Shown: piece after piece, positions 1 through 10,339 of the stretch
Position numbering within the stretch: position 1 is the first letter of the stretch
How the letters are laid out: each line of letters opens with the position of its first letter
NCBI GenBank assembly: GCA_021234155.1
Contig: JAJEKV010000062.1
Coordinates: forward strand, 3,321,305 to 3,385,304
Direction of reading: 5' to 3'
DNA from: Isoetes taiwanensis
Taxonomy: Eukaryota; Streptophyta; Lycopodiopsida; Isoetales; Isoetaceae
DNA: 64,000 nt
Program-made: the position numbers and the translations under genes
Notes under the pieces: generated by a model
What the model was told of the DNA's origin: nothing
Database searches by the model: none
The model's input: only the letters and a program-made list of their open reading frames with translations

Positions 1-870
1 ATGGGGTGCTCGTACATTCCGGTTCAACCGGACCGAGATTGGAAACCGGGCTGGGCCGTGTGATTGCTGGCCCAAATGTAATTCCAATGCATCTTCGTCA
101 CCAACCGGGTGATTAATGTAACTTGGCATCTATCAATAGGAAGTGGCGGAGTTATCGCGATTCACGCCGGCGTGTTATATTTATTTATTTATATAAACTT
201 AGAAACTAAAGACACGCAGCGTGTTACGCTATATAGGAAAAACTATGCGGGCGGTGCATTCAGTGAAGGGAGAAAAAACGCATGCGGATAGATAAGTAAA
301 TAGATAAAAGGCCGGGGCAATTAATTACCCGGCCTAAATAAATATTTAAAGGCTTATCTATCCTCTATTGCTCTTTTTTCTCCCTCTCCTGAATGCACCT
401 TCCGCTCATTCATGTTGAAGGCTAAGGTTAGCATGAAACACGCTTAGCGTGTTTCAAATATTATCTTTAGTGTTTCAAATATTATCTTTCAGATTTTTCT
501 AATGCTTTCTACTACACTTATTCATAATAGAAACTTGCATGCAATAGCATGATTAATTCGGAAGAGAAACTCAAGAATTTACTCAAACAAAAGGAAGCGG
601 ATGAAGTTTATAAAAAACTATTACGGTTTTCATAAACATCATCTGCTTCCTACCTCGAGCAAATGCAAAAAAACTTGTCTTCTTGGATTAAACACGCCAT
701 TGAGATGCAACTTAAAAAACTAAATGAAAACTAACCTTGAGTTACGCTACTTGGAAGGATTCAAGAAGAGCGAGGGACTATGCTTGTGGTTTTAATTCCC
801 GAGGCTTTTTTATTCGCGGACCTTAGTCCTCTTTCTCAGATGCTCTGAGAACTAAAAGGCGAGAGTCTTT
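1..870. other. non-coding stretch with CACGC/GCGTG palindromes
   Basis: I see no convincing gene here. The stretch holds short palindromes built from CACGC and GCGTG half-sites, near 164-180, 212-228 and 436-455, with single half-sites near 694, 1,088 and 2,491. A 20-base segment reading GTGTTTCAAATATTATCTTT is repeated back to back at about 452-490. The short open frames are AT-rich, have no family features, and are best left uncalled. Confidence 0.5.
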
Positions 871-1007
871 TAGTAAGTTAGGAATGCCGAAACCAAACAT
901 CTAACAATCTTTGAATATAAATCGCTCACCAAAGATTTCGGAGAGGCCGGATCCAAACACGCAATGAGCGCAAACCGCCAAATCGTATGAAGGAAGGAAG
1001 AAAATGT

Positions 1008-1170
1008 AGGAACTTTGAGAGCGTGAAATGGATTTATATAGGCATAATTAGAAATAAGTTGGCGTGAATAATTGATTGCTTGAATTAACACGCTTTGGCG
1101 TCTGGTCTTCACTTGGACATGACATGCATATGGTATATATGGAGAATATTGCATTTCATGCAATAAATTC
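1008..1170 (-). promoter_or_regulatory. TATA promoter-like repeat, copy A
   Basis: Read on the minus strand, this holds CCTATATAAATCC followed by TTTCACGCTCTCAA and a pyrimidine-rich run, the layout of a TATA box with a downstream initiator. The same module occurs at 2,421-2,545 in the same orientation. A transcript from it would run towards position 1, where no clear coding sequence is visible. The promoter reading is inferred from composition and duplication; it could equally be the edge of a repeat family. Confidence 0.45.
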
Positions 1171-1379
1171 CCACGGCATTTTATTCCATTTATTGCATTC
1201 GAAAAAATAGAATTTATAAATTTTATATAGGCTAAATTAAAAATGACTTTAAAGGCAAAATTATCAAGGCTAAAAATGACTTGTAAGGTTGGGGAATTGT
1301 TTTAGGTCGTTATCTGAAAATTTCCTATAGTTCTTGTGATGAATCAGAGATTTCTCATGTGGTTGATTTATAGTGTTCC

Positions 1380-1462
1380 CGAGACTTTGTTGAGACAAAA
1401 TTTGCAGATACAAAATTTTAGAGAGACAAAATTTGCAGAGACAAAATTTTAGAGAAAACAGC
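1380..1462. repeat. short tandem motif array
   Basis: The motif GAGACAAAATTTGCAGA and its variant ending in TTTTAGA recur four times in about 80 bases. It looks like a small degenerate minisatellite, and no coding frame is implied. Confidence 0.5.
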
Positions 1463-1843
1463 TTGGAGCCAAAATAATTGGAGAATCTGAGTTTGATTTT
1501 ATTCAAAAAATTTTATGTCTGTAAAAACTTTTTGAAGACAAAGTTTATGAAGAAAAAGCTGTTTGATTTCATTAAAAACAGGTTAATCCTGTCTGATGAT
1601 GCAAAGGCTTGAAAGTGCTTGCCGAAGGCTTTTCACACAATTTACATGAAAAAAAAAATGCGGGGGCGTGTCCAAAACACATAAGAAAGGAAACAAAAAT
1701 GGGCCGCCCGGGATCATCACTCTTCTTCCACGCACCGCAACAAAGAAGAAGGAAAGGTGTTAGAAAAGAAAGAAAGGTTAAAAAACATGCAAACCTGGTT
1801 CATCTCTCAACCATCCAAAACTGGTCCCTGTTTTCCCGCCAGC

Positions 1844-2100
1844 CCTCCCTCCTCCTCCCCCTCCTCCTCCTCCCCTCCTCCTCCTCCTCCTCCTCCCTCC
1901 TCCTCCTCCTCCTCCTCCCTCCTCCTCCCTCCTCCTCCTCCTCCTCCCTCCTCCTCCTCCTCCTCCTCCCTCCCCTCCTCCTCCTCCTCCTCCTCCCTCC
2001 TCCTCCTCCTCCTCCTCCTCCTCCTCCTCCTCCTCCTCCCTCCTCCTCCTCCTCCTCCTCCTCCTCCTCCTCCTCCTCCTCCTCCTCCTCCTCCTCCTCG
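1844..2100. repeat. (TCC)n homopyrimidine tract
   Basis: About 250 bases consist almost entirely of TCC repeats with occasional extra C, ending abruptly at 2,100. Weaker TCC/TTCC runs continue to about 2,240. All long open frames over this tract (poly-Ser, Leu, Pro, Glu, Gly or Arg) are products of the triplet repeat. On the minus strand it would encode poly-Glu in one frame, next to an acidic ORF at 2,123-2,236. Homopurine/homopyrimidine mirror tracts of this length can form triplex DNA and are unstable. Confidence 0.9.
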
Positions 2101-2122
2101 ATTTCATTCTCTGTTTTTGGGG

Positions 2123-2236
2123 TCAAGCCAACCACAAGCCCAGGCTCATCCTTTCTTGGGAGGACATCTCCTCCTCTTCCTCCAACTCCTCCTCTTCCTC
2201 CTCTTCGTCGGAGGAGCTCAACTCCTCCTCTTCCAT
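2123..2236 (-). CDS. small acidic Glu/Ser-rich ORF, uncertain
   Basis: A 37-residue minus-strand frame begins MEEEELSSSDEEEE and is almost wholly Glu, Ser and Asp before ending in GLWLA. It lies about 200 bases downstream of the TATA-bearing repeat at 2,421-2,545, in the orientation that promoter would transcribe. The (TCC)n tract follows and would extend the acidic run in another frame. It may be the acidic part of a decayed chromatin-type protein or simply translation of a simple repeat. Weak call. Confidence 0.2.
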   Translation of the reverse strand: MEEEELSSSDEEEEEEELEEEEEMSSQERMSLGLWLA

Positions 2237-2420
2237 GTCAACTCCTCACTCCTCCTGAATCGAATCCGAGAGGAGAATTGGGCAAAAAATCGATGAGGGG
2301 GAAGAGGGGTTTCAACCCGGACGTCTCTTTGGCCCAGAGACCTCGGGTTCTTCATGGAAGTTATTGTTGAGGGAGGTGCAACTTCATGGCGGGAAAAAAA
2401 AAATTTGGACCAGAATGGAG

Positions 2421-2545
2421 GTCTTGAGAGCGTGAACCGGATTTATATAGGGTTAATTAGAAATTAGCGTGAATAATTTATTGCCTCAAATAACACGCCA
2501 GCGCAGAAATTCCATGACTATATCATCTAGGGTATATTATTATGG
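2421..2545 (-). promoter_or_regulatory. TATA promoter-like repeat, copy B
   Basis: The second copy of the module at 1,008-1,170. The minus strand reads CCCTATATAAATCCGG followed by TTCACGCTCTCAAGACC, and the upstream arm shares TTCACGCTAATTTCTAATTA with copy A. It sits upstream, in the right orientation, of the acidic ORF at 2,123-2,236. The two copies differ by scattered substitutions and small indels, so the duplication is not recent. Confidence 0.45.
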
Positions 2546-2829
2546 ATAATAAATTCTCCACGGCCATCGCTATATGTCTTTTTCAGTAATCATATATCCA
2601 AATTTTCGATAATTAAAATTAGGATAATATCATTTCCTTGTTGTTGCCACGAAAATTCTTGTTTTAAATGATTTAGTTTATCATTGTTATTATTATATTA
2701 AACCTATTTCCAAGGAATTTCTTGCTTTTAAAAAATTGATTTACCTCTACATATTCCATAAATGTCGTATTTTTTATCTTATGGTGTAATAATTTTTTCC
2801 TACTCATTGACTAAAAGGGTGCAATTTGC

Positions 2830-5745
2830 CTAGGTCAATGGTGCCTCTCCAACTCAAGATGGTGTGCAACATATTGAAAAGAGCAATATCAATGAAAAGC
2901 CAACTTTTAGCAAGAATGTTGAAGAAAAACAATTAGTCCTCTATAGTAGGGTGCAATGGAGGAACAAGAAGGTGAGAATCATGCACAAGTGCAACAAGGA
3001 AATAGTAGGTCAAGGAGTCATTGTGCTAGTGATCCCAGTCAAGCCGTTAATGATGAAAGGCTAGGGAAGACAATATTGGTATTGCAATTTCGATGTTGGA
3101 AGACAACTGGAAAGGTAAAGGTTTGGGTGACAAGGAATGTTTTGGTTGTGTCAAGCAATTGGAGGTTCCTTGCATCATGGCATGGCCTATAAGTAGTGTT
3201 CAATTTGTGGAGGATTATATTTTTCCAGAGCCTGAGGTTGTTGGGGAAAATGATTGTCTTGATATTGATCCATTGGCAGTTAGAACTCTAAACCTAGGCA
3301 AAAGGGGAGAAGTATCAGTTGCCAGACATTATCTTAGTAAAAGAGCCAAGTCGAATACTGACACCAAACGTGAGACAATGGTGAAGGTTAGGGGCTCAGA
3401 TTGTTGTTGGAGTGCTTGTATGCAATTCTTTACAATAGAACAATTGGTGGAAGCAAGAGCCACTTTTCAAGAGTACACTGTTAATGAGAGGAGGACCTAC
3501 ATGTACACAATCTTGAGCATGCACTTCAAGATGAAAAGAAACCCAAAGAAAAAAAGATACCCTTTGCTAGGCAAATGGATATGTGCAAAAGCATGGCGAG
3601 TATCCATGCAATTCCAACTTCTTCATGGCATAATTGGCAAAAAAAAAAAAGTGCGAGGGGAACAGGATTGCTTTACATGGAAATAATGGTTTGTTGAGAC
3701 CAACAGCTAGGACCTTGGTTGCCCGGGGAGATATTTGAAAAATATATTGATTTCAATGCACGAGTCTATGCCACACAAAAAGTAGAAGGGATGAAAAGGG
3801 GAAGAGCGCTTGTTGAGAAAAGGTTGCCATCACATTGTACTCAAAAGAGTATTTTAGAAGAAGTGAATTCCCTACTTGAGAATTGGGAATTCTTCCAATA
3901 TCCCAACCTAGCTTTAGTAGGTTATGGAAGAAACATTTCAATCATGTCACCATAGCAACTTCAAAACAACTTTGCAAAGTGCAATTTATGTGCTAAGTTG
4001 AAGGAGACTCTTGATAAGACTGCAGCAACCTAGTCAAAGGGCTAGGATAAGGGAGCATATGAAGGACCATATGATGACCAACTATCATGTAGATCATGTT
4101 ATTGGATGTGGAGGACTTTATCCAAAAGATTGGAACCCAATAACTATTTATGTATTATACATGACAAGATGGACCAACAAAAGACTTGTCTTCCACAATT
4201 CAAGTACATACCAAAGTCATGTGGAAGATCATATCCTTCTGAGATCTCAATGACTGGGGCAATCTTGCATGGGAAGAATCAAACCTACTATGGCCATTTT
4301 AGTTTGGAGTTGTGGAGTGATGGTCCAGATTTTCATATTGGGAGTATCATGAAGTGTTTGAGAAACTATGAAAATGGATACAATGGTCACCTCCGGGACC
4401 TTCTGACTAGCCGGGCACTACATAGAGCATTGTTAGATGGGAACCCTAACAATATTGAAAAGTTCAGCAAGGCAAGGTTTAGGAAGCATGGGTCTAATGA
4501 ACATGTTGGAGCTTCAACTTCACGTGCTAAACCTCGGGATCTACCCCAAAGGTTTCTCTTGCAACTTGATAATTGTCTTTGGCCAAAATAAGAACAGTGG
4601 ATGTTTTTCTTTCCTATCCTACTTAACAGCTGTGGGGATATTTGAAAGAGTTAATTTAGGGTTTCTTATGCCGGGCATATACCCATGAGGATGTGGATGC
4701 ATTATTTGGCAAATATAGTTGTATCTTGAAGCGAAGAACAAGACCAACTTTCCTAGGCTAATGGAAATCTTGCATGAATGCACTACTCCAAACCCTATAG
4801 CTTCTCTCATAGAAGAAGTGCCCATTGAAAGAGCTTTGTAGATGGTTATACATTGGATCTTGAAGGTCATTCAGGGCCTCTGCAGTTCTTTTTGGGTGAG
4901 AGATGGGATTCCAATCTTCCAATGGAAGATGAGACCTTCGAGAGGATGAGTGGAGAGGAGGGTAGGAAATATGGCGTAGAGATGAGAATGGCAAGCCTAT
5001 GATACCTCTAGGTCAACCAAAAGCTTTAAAACCCTCTTGAAGAAGTGAAGCAATTGGGATTGACTAAGGAAGGAATCCAAGACTATATAAAGCATTGGCA
5101 AACCAATCCGGATGATGACACCAACCGTGCCTTGGTGGCTTCTTTGAAAGAAGGTGATTAACTTTGTTGGGGAGATAGACACATCCTCGGATGAATTGAA
5201 AGAAGGGTGGTTGCCTAAAACTAGGTGGAAGACCTTAGCAGTCTTTGAGGATTTTGATGACAATTTAAAGTAGCATTCAAAAACAATATGCTCCTCCTCC
5301 TTCGACAAACACTATATTGGTCCTAAGAACAATAGGCCAAAGTTTCTAGGCATGGATGCTTATGAACCTTTCAATCGCGACTTGGAATGCCACCAATTTG
5401 TGGTAGTAAAAGCCAACAGATTTAGATACATATCCGGTGTGGTTGGGGTTCACTATCTACGATATTTGCAAAGAAGAAGGTAATATTAACTTCAACCATG
5501 TGCGGGTGGAATGGTGGTGTCCAGTGCATCAGTTGACCAACGTATCGGATAAAGAAAGGTACTGAGATTGTTGGACAAAGAAATGGAGGAGAAATCCGAG
5601 TGATCCTGATCTTTGGCTAGACTATGAAAGTGTTTTGTACTCATGGACTCCAAACACTATTCCAGCTAGAAATGCGAGAATTACAATACCTCAGGATGTC
5701 AGGAAGAAGGCTATGATATCATTGGGGGTGCTTGAAGAAAGTTGA
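2830..5745 (+). pseudogene. decayed DUF7869-like DDE transposon gene
   Basis: A plus-strand gene readable in consecutive pieces across frames. Around 3,420-3,700 it reads CMQFFTIEQLVEARATFQ, then a block ending in HGNNGLLRPTARTL. Around 4,150 it has IIHDKMDQQKTCLPQ, an Asp-containing motif. At 4,560-4,720 it has LDNCLWPKNKNSGC and GFLMP followed by GHTHEDVDALF, which match my recollection of DUF7869 transposon proteins (Asp-Asn-Cys, then Gly-His-Thr-His-Glu-Asp). The C-terminal part (5,330-5,745) reads FVVVKANRF, then NHVRVEWWCPV, and stops at 5,743. In-frame stops and several frame changes break it, for instance around 3,690, 3,950, 4,590 and 4,840. It converges with the SET gene 290 bases further on. 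The family call comes from motif memory without a search. Confidence 0.7.
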
Positions 5746-6034
5746 ATAACTATGTAATTTTTTGTTATCACGTTTTTATGATATGGTGCTATATTGTGAA
5801 ATATTGACTATTTTGTAAATAATATGATATTACGTTTTCATAATTTTGAGGTGAAATGTGTGAATTTGAATATGCTACTAAAAACATGCAATATGAAATT
5901 TGTCCCAAAATTAAGACATAAACCCAATTTAATTGAATGATGGTTATTATAAGATTTCTAATGTATATTAAGTATCATCAATTATATATTAGTGACATAC
6001 ATACTAGAACCAATATATGATGGATATAATGTAT

Positions 6035-6757
6035 TTATGCACTTCTTCCGATTGGTGGAAGAGGCCTATCATACTCATAGTTGATGAACAACTCATCTCC
6101 AACTTCTATTGTTCGAATAGCATACACTATGATGAACCCCTTCTTTACATCTCTTGTAAAATATTCCTCCTTCCCTCCTTGACATTCCACAAATTGACAA
6201 TTACATAGTACAGGATCAATCAATTGTGCAATATTTCCATGGTGCAATGGATGACCATCAACAAATCTCAAATGAGTGTAATTGCCATCTTCCCTAACAG
6301 ATTGTGCATTGGAATTCATTCCATAAATCCTCATGCGCCAAGCATGTTGTGACAATTTTTGCCATGTTTCCCAATCATATTCAGGGCCTGCATATGGCAT
6401 TAGTGGAACAATTGTGCCTGGAGGGACATCTATCCGTGTGGCTGATATAAGCCCCAATCCTGCATTTGGACACTTACGACTACGCATTATTATATATCTC
6501 CTTCCCCAGTAACTAAACTCATTATCATACACAATGCGATGCTCCACAGGCCATAATCCAAAGGTCTTGCGCTCTTTATTGAAAGGACGAATTAAACGAT
6601 GATGCTCTTTTGGAATATCTTCCTCTTCTAGCGATTCCAAATCTTCATAGGATAAATCTATGATGCGAAGACTATTTAGTGCTTTGGCTCTTCTAGTTCT
6701 ATCACGTAGAGGAATGGCTGCGACAACCACCATTGATGAAGGAATTGGTTGCTCCAA
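6035..6757 (-). CDS. SET-domain protein, transposon-associated
   Basis: An uninterrupted 240-aa frame, the best-preserved non-LINE gene in the window. SET features run in order: GLGLISATRIDVPPGT (start of the SET fold), a middle block with HAWRMRIYG and NYTHLRFVDG, then GNIAQLIDPVLCNC where typical SET proteins have the NHxCxPN pseudoknot strand, and finally IEVGDELFINYEYD, equivalent to GEELxxxYxY with the catalytic-side Tyr. SET proteins methylate lysines, usually on histones. The Asn-His-Ser-Cys core is altered, so activity is uncertain. No pre-SET or post-SET cysteine cluster is visible; the first ~80 residues are charged and helical-looking. It is convergent with the DUF7869-like gene, suggesting both are cargo of one element. 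Confidence 0.7.
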   Translation of the reverse strand: MEQPIPSSMVVVAAIPLRDRTRRAKALNSLRIIDLSYEDLESLEEEDIPKEHHRLIRPFNKERKTFGLWPVEHRIVYDNEFSYWGRRYIIMRSRKCPNAGLGLISATRIDVPPGTIVPLMPYAGPEYDWETWQKLSQHAWRMRIYGMNSNAQSVREDGNYTHLRFVDGHPLHHGNIAQLIDPVLCNCQFVECQGGKEEYFTRDVKKGFIIVYAIRTIEVGDELFINYEYDRPLPPIGRSA

Positions 6758-6759
6758 TA

Positions 6760-7136
6760 TTATTTGCCTCTATAGATAACATCACGCCAAAATCCACACT
6801 TATTCTCGATGATACCTCATCATCTACCTACAAATTTATTTTTAATTTAATAGCCATAAAAGTAACTAAAATCATATGTAGAAACTAGAGTTTAAATAAG
6901 CACCTCATATCCAACACGAGCATCCGATGTAGTTGGCGCTTCATATCTTCCCCACTTAATGAGATGATCGGTAACAATTGATCTGTAATGCCTCTTTTGG
7001 CCCACACATCGTGTGCAATCACAAATGATCTTATCGGTCTAGTATCACTAGTAATGGTGCCCAGCGTTGCTGGGCATAAGTTTGGCCTGAGAATGTTTTG
7101 GCCGCAATTAGAAGAGCTTGCACTAATAATCCAACT
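6760..7136. other. upstream region of the SET gene
   Basis: AT-rich sequence 5' of the minus-strand SET gene. It may hold its promoter or an upstream exon, but I cannot pick out a TATA box or a splice site with confidence. No other gene is visible. Confidence 0.4.
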
Positions 7137-7200
7137 TGTATTACTTACTATTACAAGAAACTTATCGCGGCGGCCAAGGCCGCCGCGAACGTTTCTCTTC
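7137..7200. mobile_element. CACTA-like terminus with GC-rich hairpin
   Basis: The sequence ACTATTACAAGAAAC resembles the CACTACAAGAAA ends of plant CACTA elements. It is followed at once by CGCGGCGGCCAAGGCCGCCG, a strong inverted repeat. The initial CAC is not exact (TTACTATT) and no partner end was found, so this is a possible decayed terminus. It lies about 380 bases upstream of the SET gene's start and could be one edge of the SET/DUF7869 element. Confidence 0.3.
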
Positions 7201-7699
7201 TTCCAACCCTATCAATGAGACTTATGATATGTTCCAGATATTATCTAGTTTGAGATTTGTGATAGTTCAGCTTCCACAATAGTGCAGGAATTGAACCTGC
7301 AATATAGCCATATGTTTTGTTGCCTTTGCTAAAGGATCCTTCCAAGACATGTGGTTCTGGGGAACTGAACAGAAGCATCCTATCATTCCATTATGCACTT
7401 ATCTGATGGAGCACATTTTCCAAAACAAAGCTGCACTAGGGCAGCAACATGGGGCCAATCAATATTCTAATAGTAAGATGGGGCCAATCAATACTGTAGA
7501 ATTAAAAACATGAAGTTTTAACAAAATGCAAAGTTATGTACGTAATTCATGGAATGCCTGATTGATTTATAATTGATTTATAATGGATATGGATCGATTA
7601 TTTTGCAGTAGATTTTGAGCAAGATCTAATAGTGCTGGGTCCGAGAATTCTGGGTCGTCTCAGGCTGGGGCAAAGAGCCCACATGCTCTCAAAACAGAG

Positions 7700-8022
7700 A
7701 ACATCATTTCTATCCCTGGCCAAGCCATAGAAGGGGCATTGGCTCTATTTCTGCACCAAAAACAAATTCGGCAGAATCCGGTGAATTTGATTCAAGGCCA
7801 AATGGCCCAGTCACAGAAGGGAGCATTGGTTCTGCTGTAAAAATAACTTCGGCAGGAGGCATCGATGGATTTGATTCAAGGGCAGGGATGCCATCGCTTG
7901 TAGAAAGGGAGATGGGCGAATCTGTTTGTATTGCTGCAGGTCCACAAATGCCTTCCTATCATGCTCATACAGGTTTTACTCCTTTTTTCGGATCATGTTT
8001 CCAAAAGCCAAAAAAAAAATAG
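7700..8022 (+). pseudogene. unrecognised exon-like open frame
   Basis: One frame is open for about 105 codons with coding-like composition, ending in a Lys-rich PKKK before a TAG near 8,020. It contains an imperfect internal repeat: GSISAPKTNSAESGEFDSRP and, about 27 residues on, GSAVKITSAGGIDGFDSRAG. A neighbouring frame upstream (LKTENIISIPGQAIEG) may belong to the same former exon. I do not recognise a family. It could be a fragment of a Ser/Gly-rich host protein or chance. Confidence 0.25.
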
Positions 8023-8639
8023 AAGCCACAGTCCTGTTGGGTGATGGCTTTTCGGCTCTAAACATGCTTGCGTCTCCATACGCCTCATCTCTGAAGCTTG
8101 AATCCGGGATATAATTTGAAAGCAAAGGAGGCATTCTACCACAGTGGCCATGGGCACATATGATTAGAACCTGTATTTTGTAATCAACACGCTGTAATGA
8201 GTTGTTTACTTTGTGATTTCTGAAGATGACCCTCCAATTATTCTTCCTCAAATGCTTCTACTAAGCAAATTTCAGAAAAGATTTAGTATTGTTCCTCAAA
8301 TAGTTCCTTAAGCAAACCTCGAAAAGAATTTAATATTGCTTCTGGAGAATAAAGAAATGATGTACAAAATTATAAGAAGACGTGCAACATTATCCATTGC
8401 AGAATCAGAGAAAGGATTTGCACCGGTTCTGTAGTAGAAATTTTTCTCCATTTTGCTCGCGAATCTGGCAATCCAATTGCTAGGAAGGAAGCATATCGGC
8501 ATAGAATGGAAGTGGATCTGCGGGGTTGTCTCATCATCGCTCGCATGGCCGCATTGGTCCACAGAAATGCCTTGTGGACTGCAATGGCGCCGGAGTTTTG
8601 TATGCAGGGGGAGCACAGGTCTGGCTATGGCGGACGTCG

Positions 8640-8768
8640 GAATAATGGCCGCAATAAATGCAAAGTGTATTAATGGCCGCAATAAATGCAAAGTGCACAC
8701 ATGTCTCATCAAGTTATTAGAGTGTATTAATGGCCGCAATAAATGCAAAGTGCACACATGTCGTGCTT
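8640..8768. repeat. tandem duplication, AATGGCCGCAATAAATGCAA
   Basis: The segment TTAATGGCCGCAATAAATGC followed by AAAGTG occurs three times. The second and third copies also share GCACACATGTC. It is a local tandem duplication with no gene function apparent. Confidence 0.7.
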
Positions 8769-9049
8769 TGATAATCTTTAAGGAATATGGGTGCAAACTT
8801 GCTCATTCTTTGCTCAAGAAAGCTTAGATGGATTGATTGAGCAAGGGGAGTCACGTGGCTGTGGCTCCTCCTCAATAAATATAAACTAGGAAAATACAAA
8901 AAACGTTCCTCAAAAATATTTTTCGACACTTGGCAAGCATGCACTGGAGCATCAAAGAATCTCGAAGAATAGAATCAAAGTGTATGCATTATATATGGTT
9001 TGAAAATACATATTTTACAATATACACATATAATATGAATACCATCATC

Positions 9050-10330
9050 CTTCTTTCATATCATCATCATTTTCGGAAGTGCTTTTTTCAAGAGATTTGC
9101 AAGCTGGTTTTCTATGCTGACATAGTTCAACTGTATAAAATTCTTGTTCACAACATCCCTGATGTAATGCATATGAATTTCGATGTGCTTGGACCTCTCA
9201 GGCAAGTCTGGATTCTTGCATAAAGATACAACTAGAGTTATCAGAATTAGGAACAAGTGGATGATTTAGGGTCATACCAAGTTCTTCCATTAACCTTTTG
9301 CATAAACCATTTCCTTTGCAGCCAAAGTAACTGCTGCATATTCGGCCTCATCTGTAGACAATGCAATAGAAGTTTGCTTCTTGCATTTCCATGAGACGGG
9401 TGCTCCAGCAAGCATCATAACAAAACTATAGAATTTTCTATGTGCTGGTTGTATGCTTTGAAAGCAGTGCAGGCTTCCTTTTCCTAAGACTTCGAAGCGC
9501 ACTAAGAAGATTTTAGATCTTGTGCACATAGGCTTATGCGGTCCAATAAATGTAGCCAGCTTGAGCGGCAAGAGATATTTTATAACATTTGTTGATGATC
9601 ACAACAGAAGAGCAAATTGCTATTTTCTAGAAACAAAAGATCAAGCATTTGATGCTTTCAAGTACTTTTTCGCAGAAGTAGAGAATGAGACTAGAAGGAA
9701 AATGTGTACATTCTTACAGAGGAGGTGAGTACCTTTCTGAAAGATTTGTTGTTCCGGTCCTTTTTTTACTTCAATACCTAGAAATCTTTGTAGCTCCCCT
9801 AGATCTGTCATTTGGAATCCGCTCCTAAGAACATTTTTGCACTTATCAAGCATGGTTAAACATGTTGAAACCATCATATAGTCATCAACATAAAGTGCAA
9901 TAATACAATAACCATTTCCTTGTCTGTACGCATACAGGTTCCCATCACAATTAAGTTTAATAAGGCCTTGCTTCCGTAAACAAGAGTCTATACAGAAATA
10001 CCACTGTCTAAGAGCTTGCTTCAGCCGTATACTGCTCTTTTTCCACACCTTGTTTTTCCCACTCTCAAAACTCCTTCATGTAAATTTCTTCTTCTAGCTT
10101 AGGATTAAGGAAAGCTGTACTAGCATTCATGTAATGAGTTTTTAGATTCTGTGCATTTGCTAAGGCTAGTAAAATTTTAATACTAGTCATTTTAACCATG
10201 GGTGAAAATATTTCTTCATAGTCTAAGCCCCTTTCCGGTGAAAATCCCTGAGCAACAAGTCTAGCTTTATTAGGATTTGCTCAATAAAGCATGCAGAGAA
10301 ACTGTACCTTGGTACATGTTAATGGAGTGT
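9050..10330 (-). mobile_element. Ty1/Copia retrotransposon fossil (pol fragment)
   Basis: Minus-strand sequence carries Copia pol remains. The reverse transcriptase (about 9,640-10,330) includes YEEIFSPMVKMTSIKILLA and IALYVDDYMMV. The RNase H part (about 9,290-9,420) has ALSTDEAEYAAVTLAAKE, and a terminal segment (9,056-9,256) has ERSKHIEIHMHYIRDVV. An integrase-core piece (about 9,522-9,716, with YFITFVDDHNRR) lies in the opposite orientation between RT and RNase H. No gag, protease or paired LTRs were seen. The element is clearly broken and rearranged, with several breaks, and looks old. Confidence 0.85.
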
Positions 10331-10339
10331 TAGAGGACA

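Noticed and set aside
1609-2370. Long open frames on both strands (up to 253 codons)
   Set aside because: They are translations of the (TCC)n tract and have no signal outside it.
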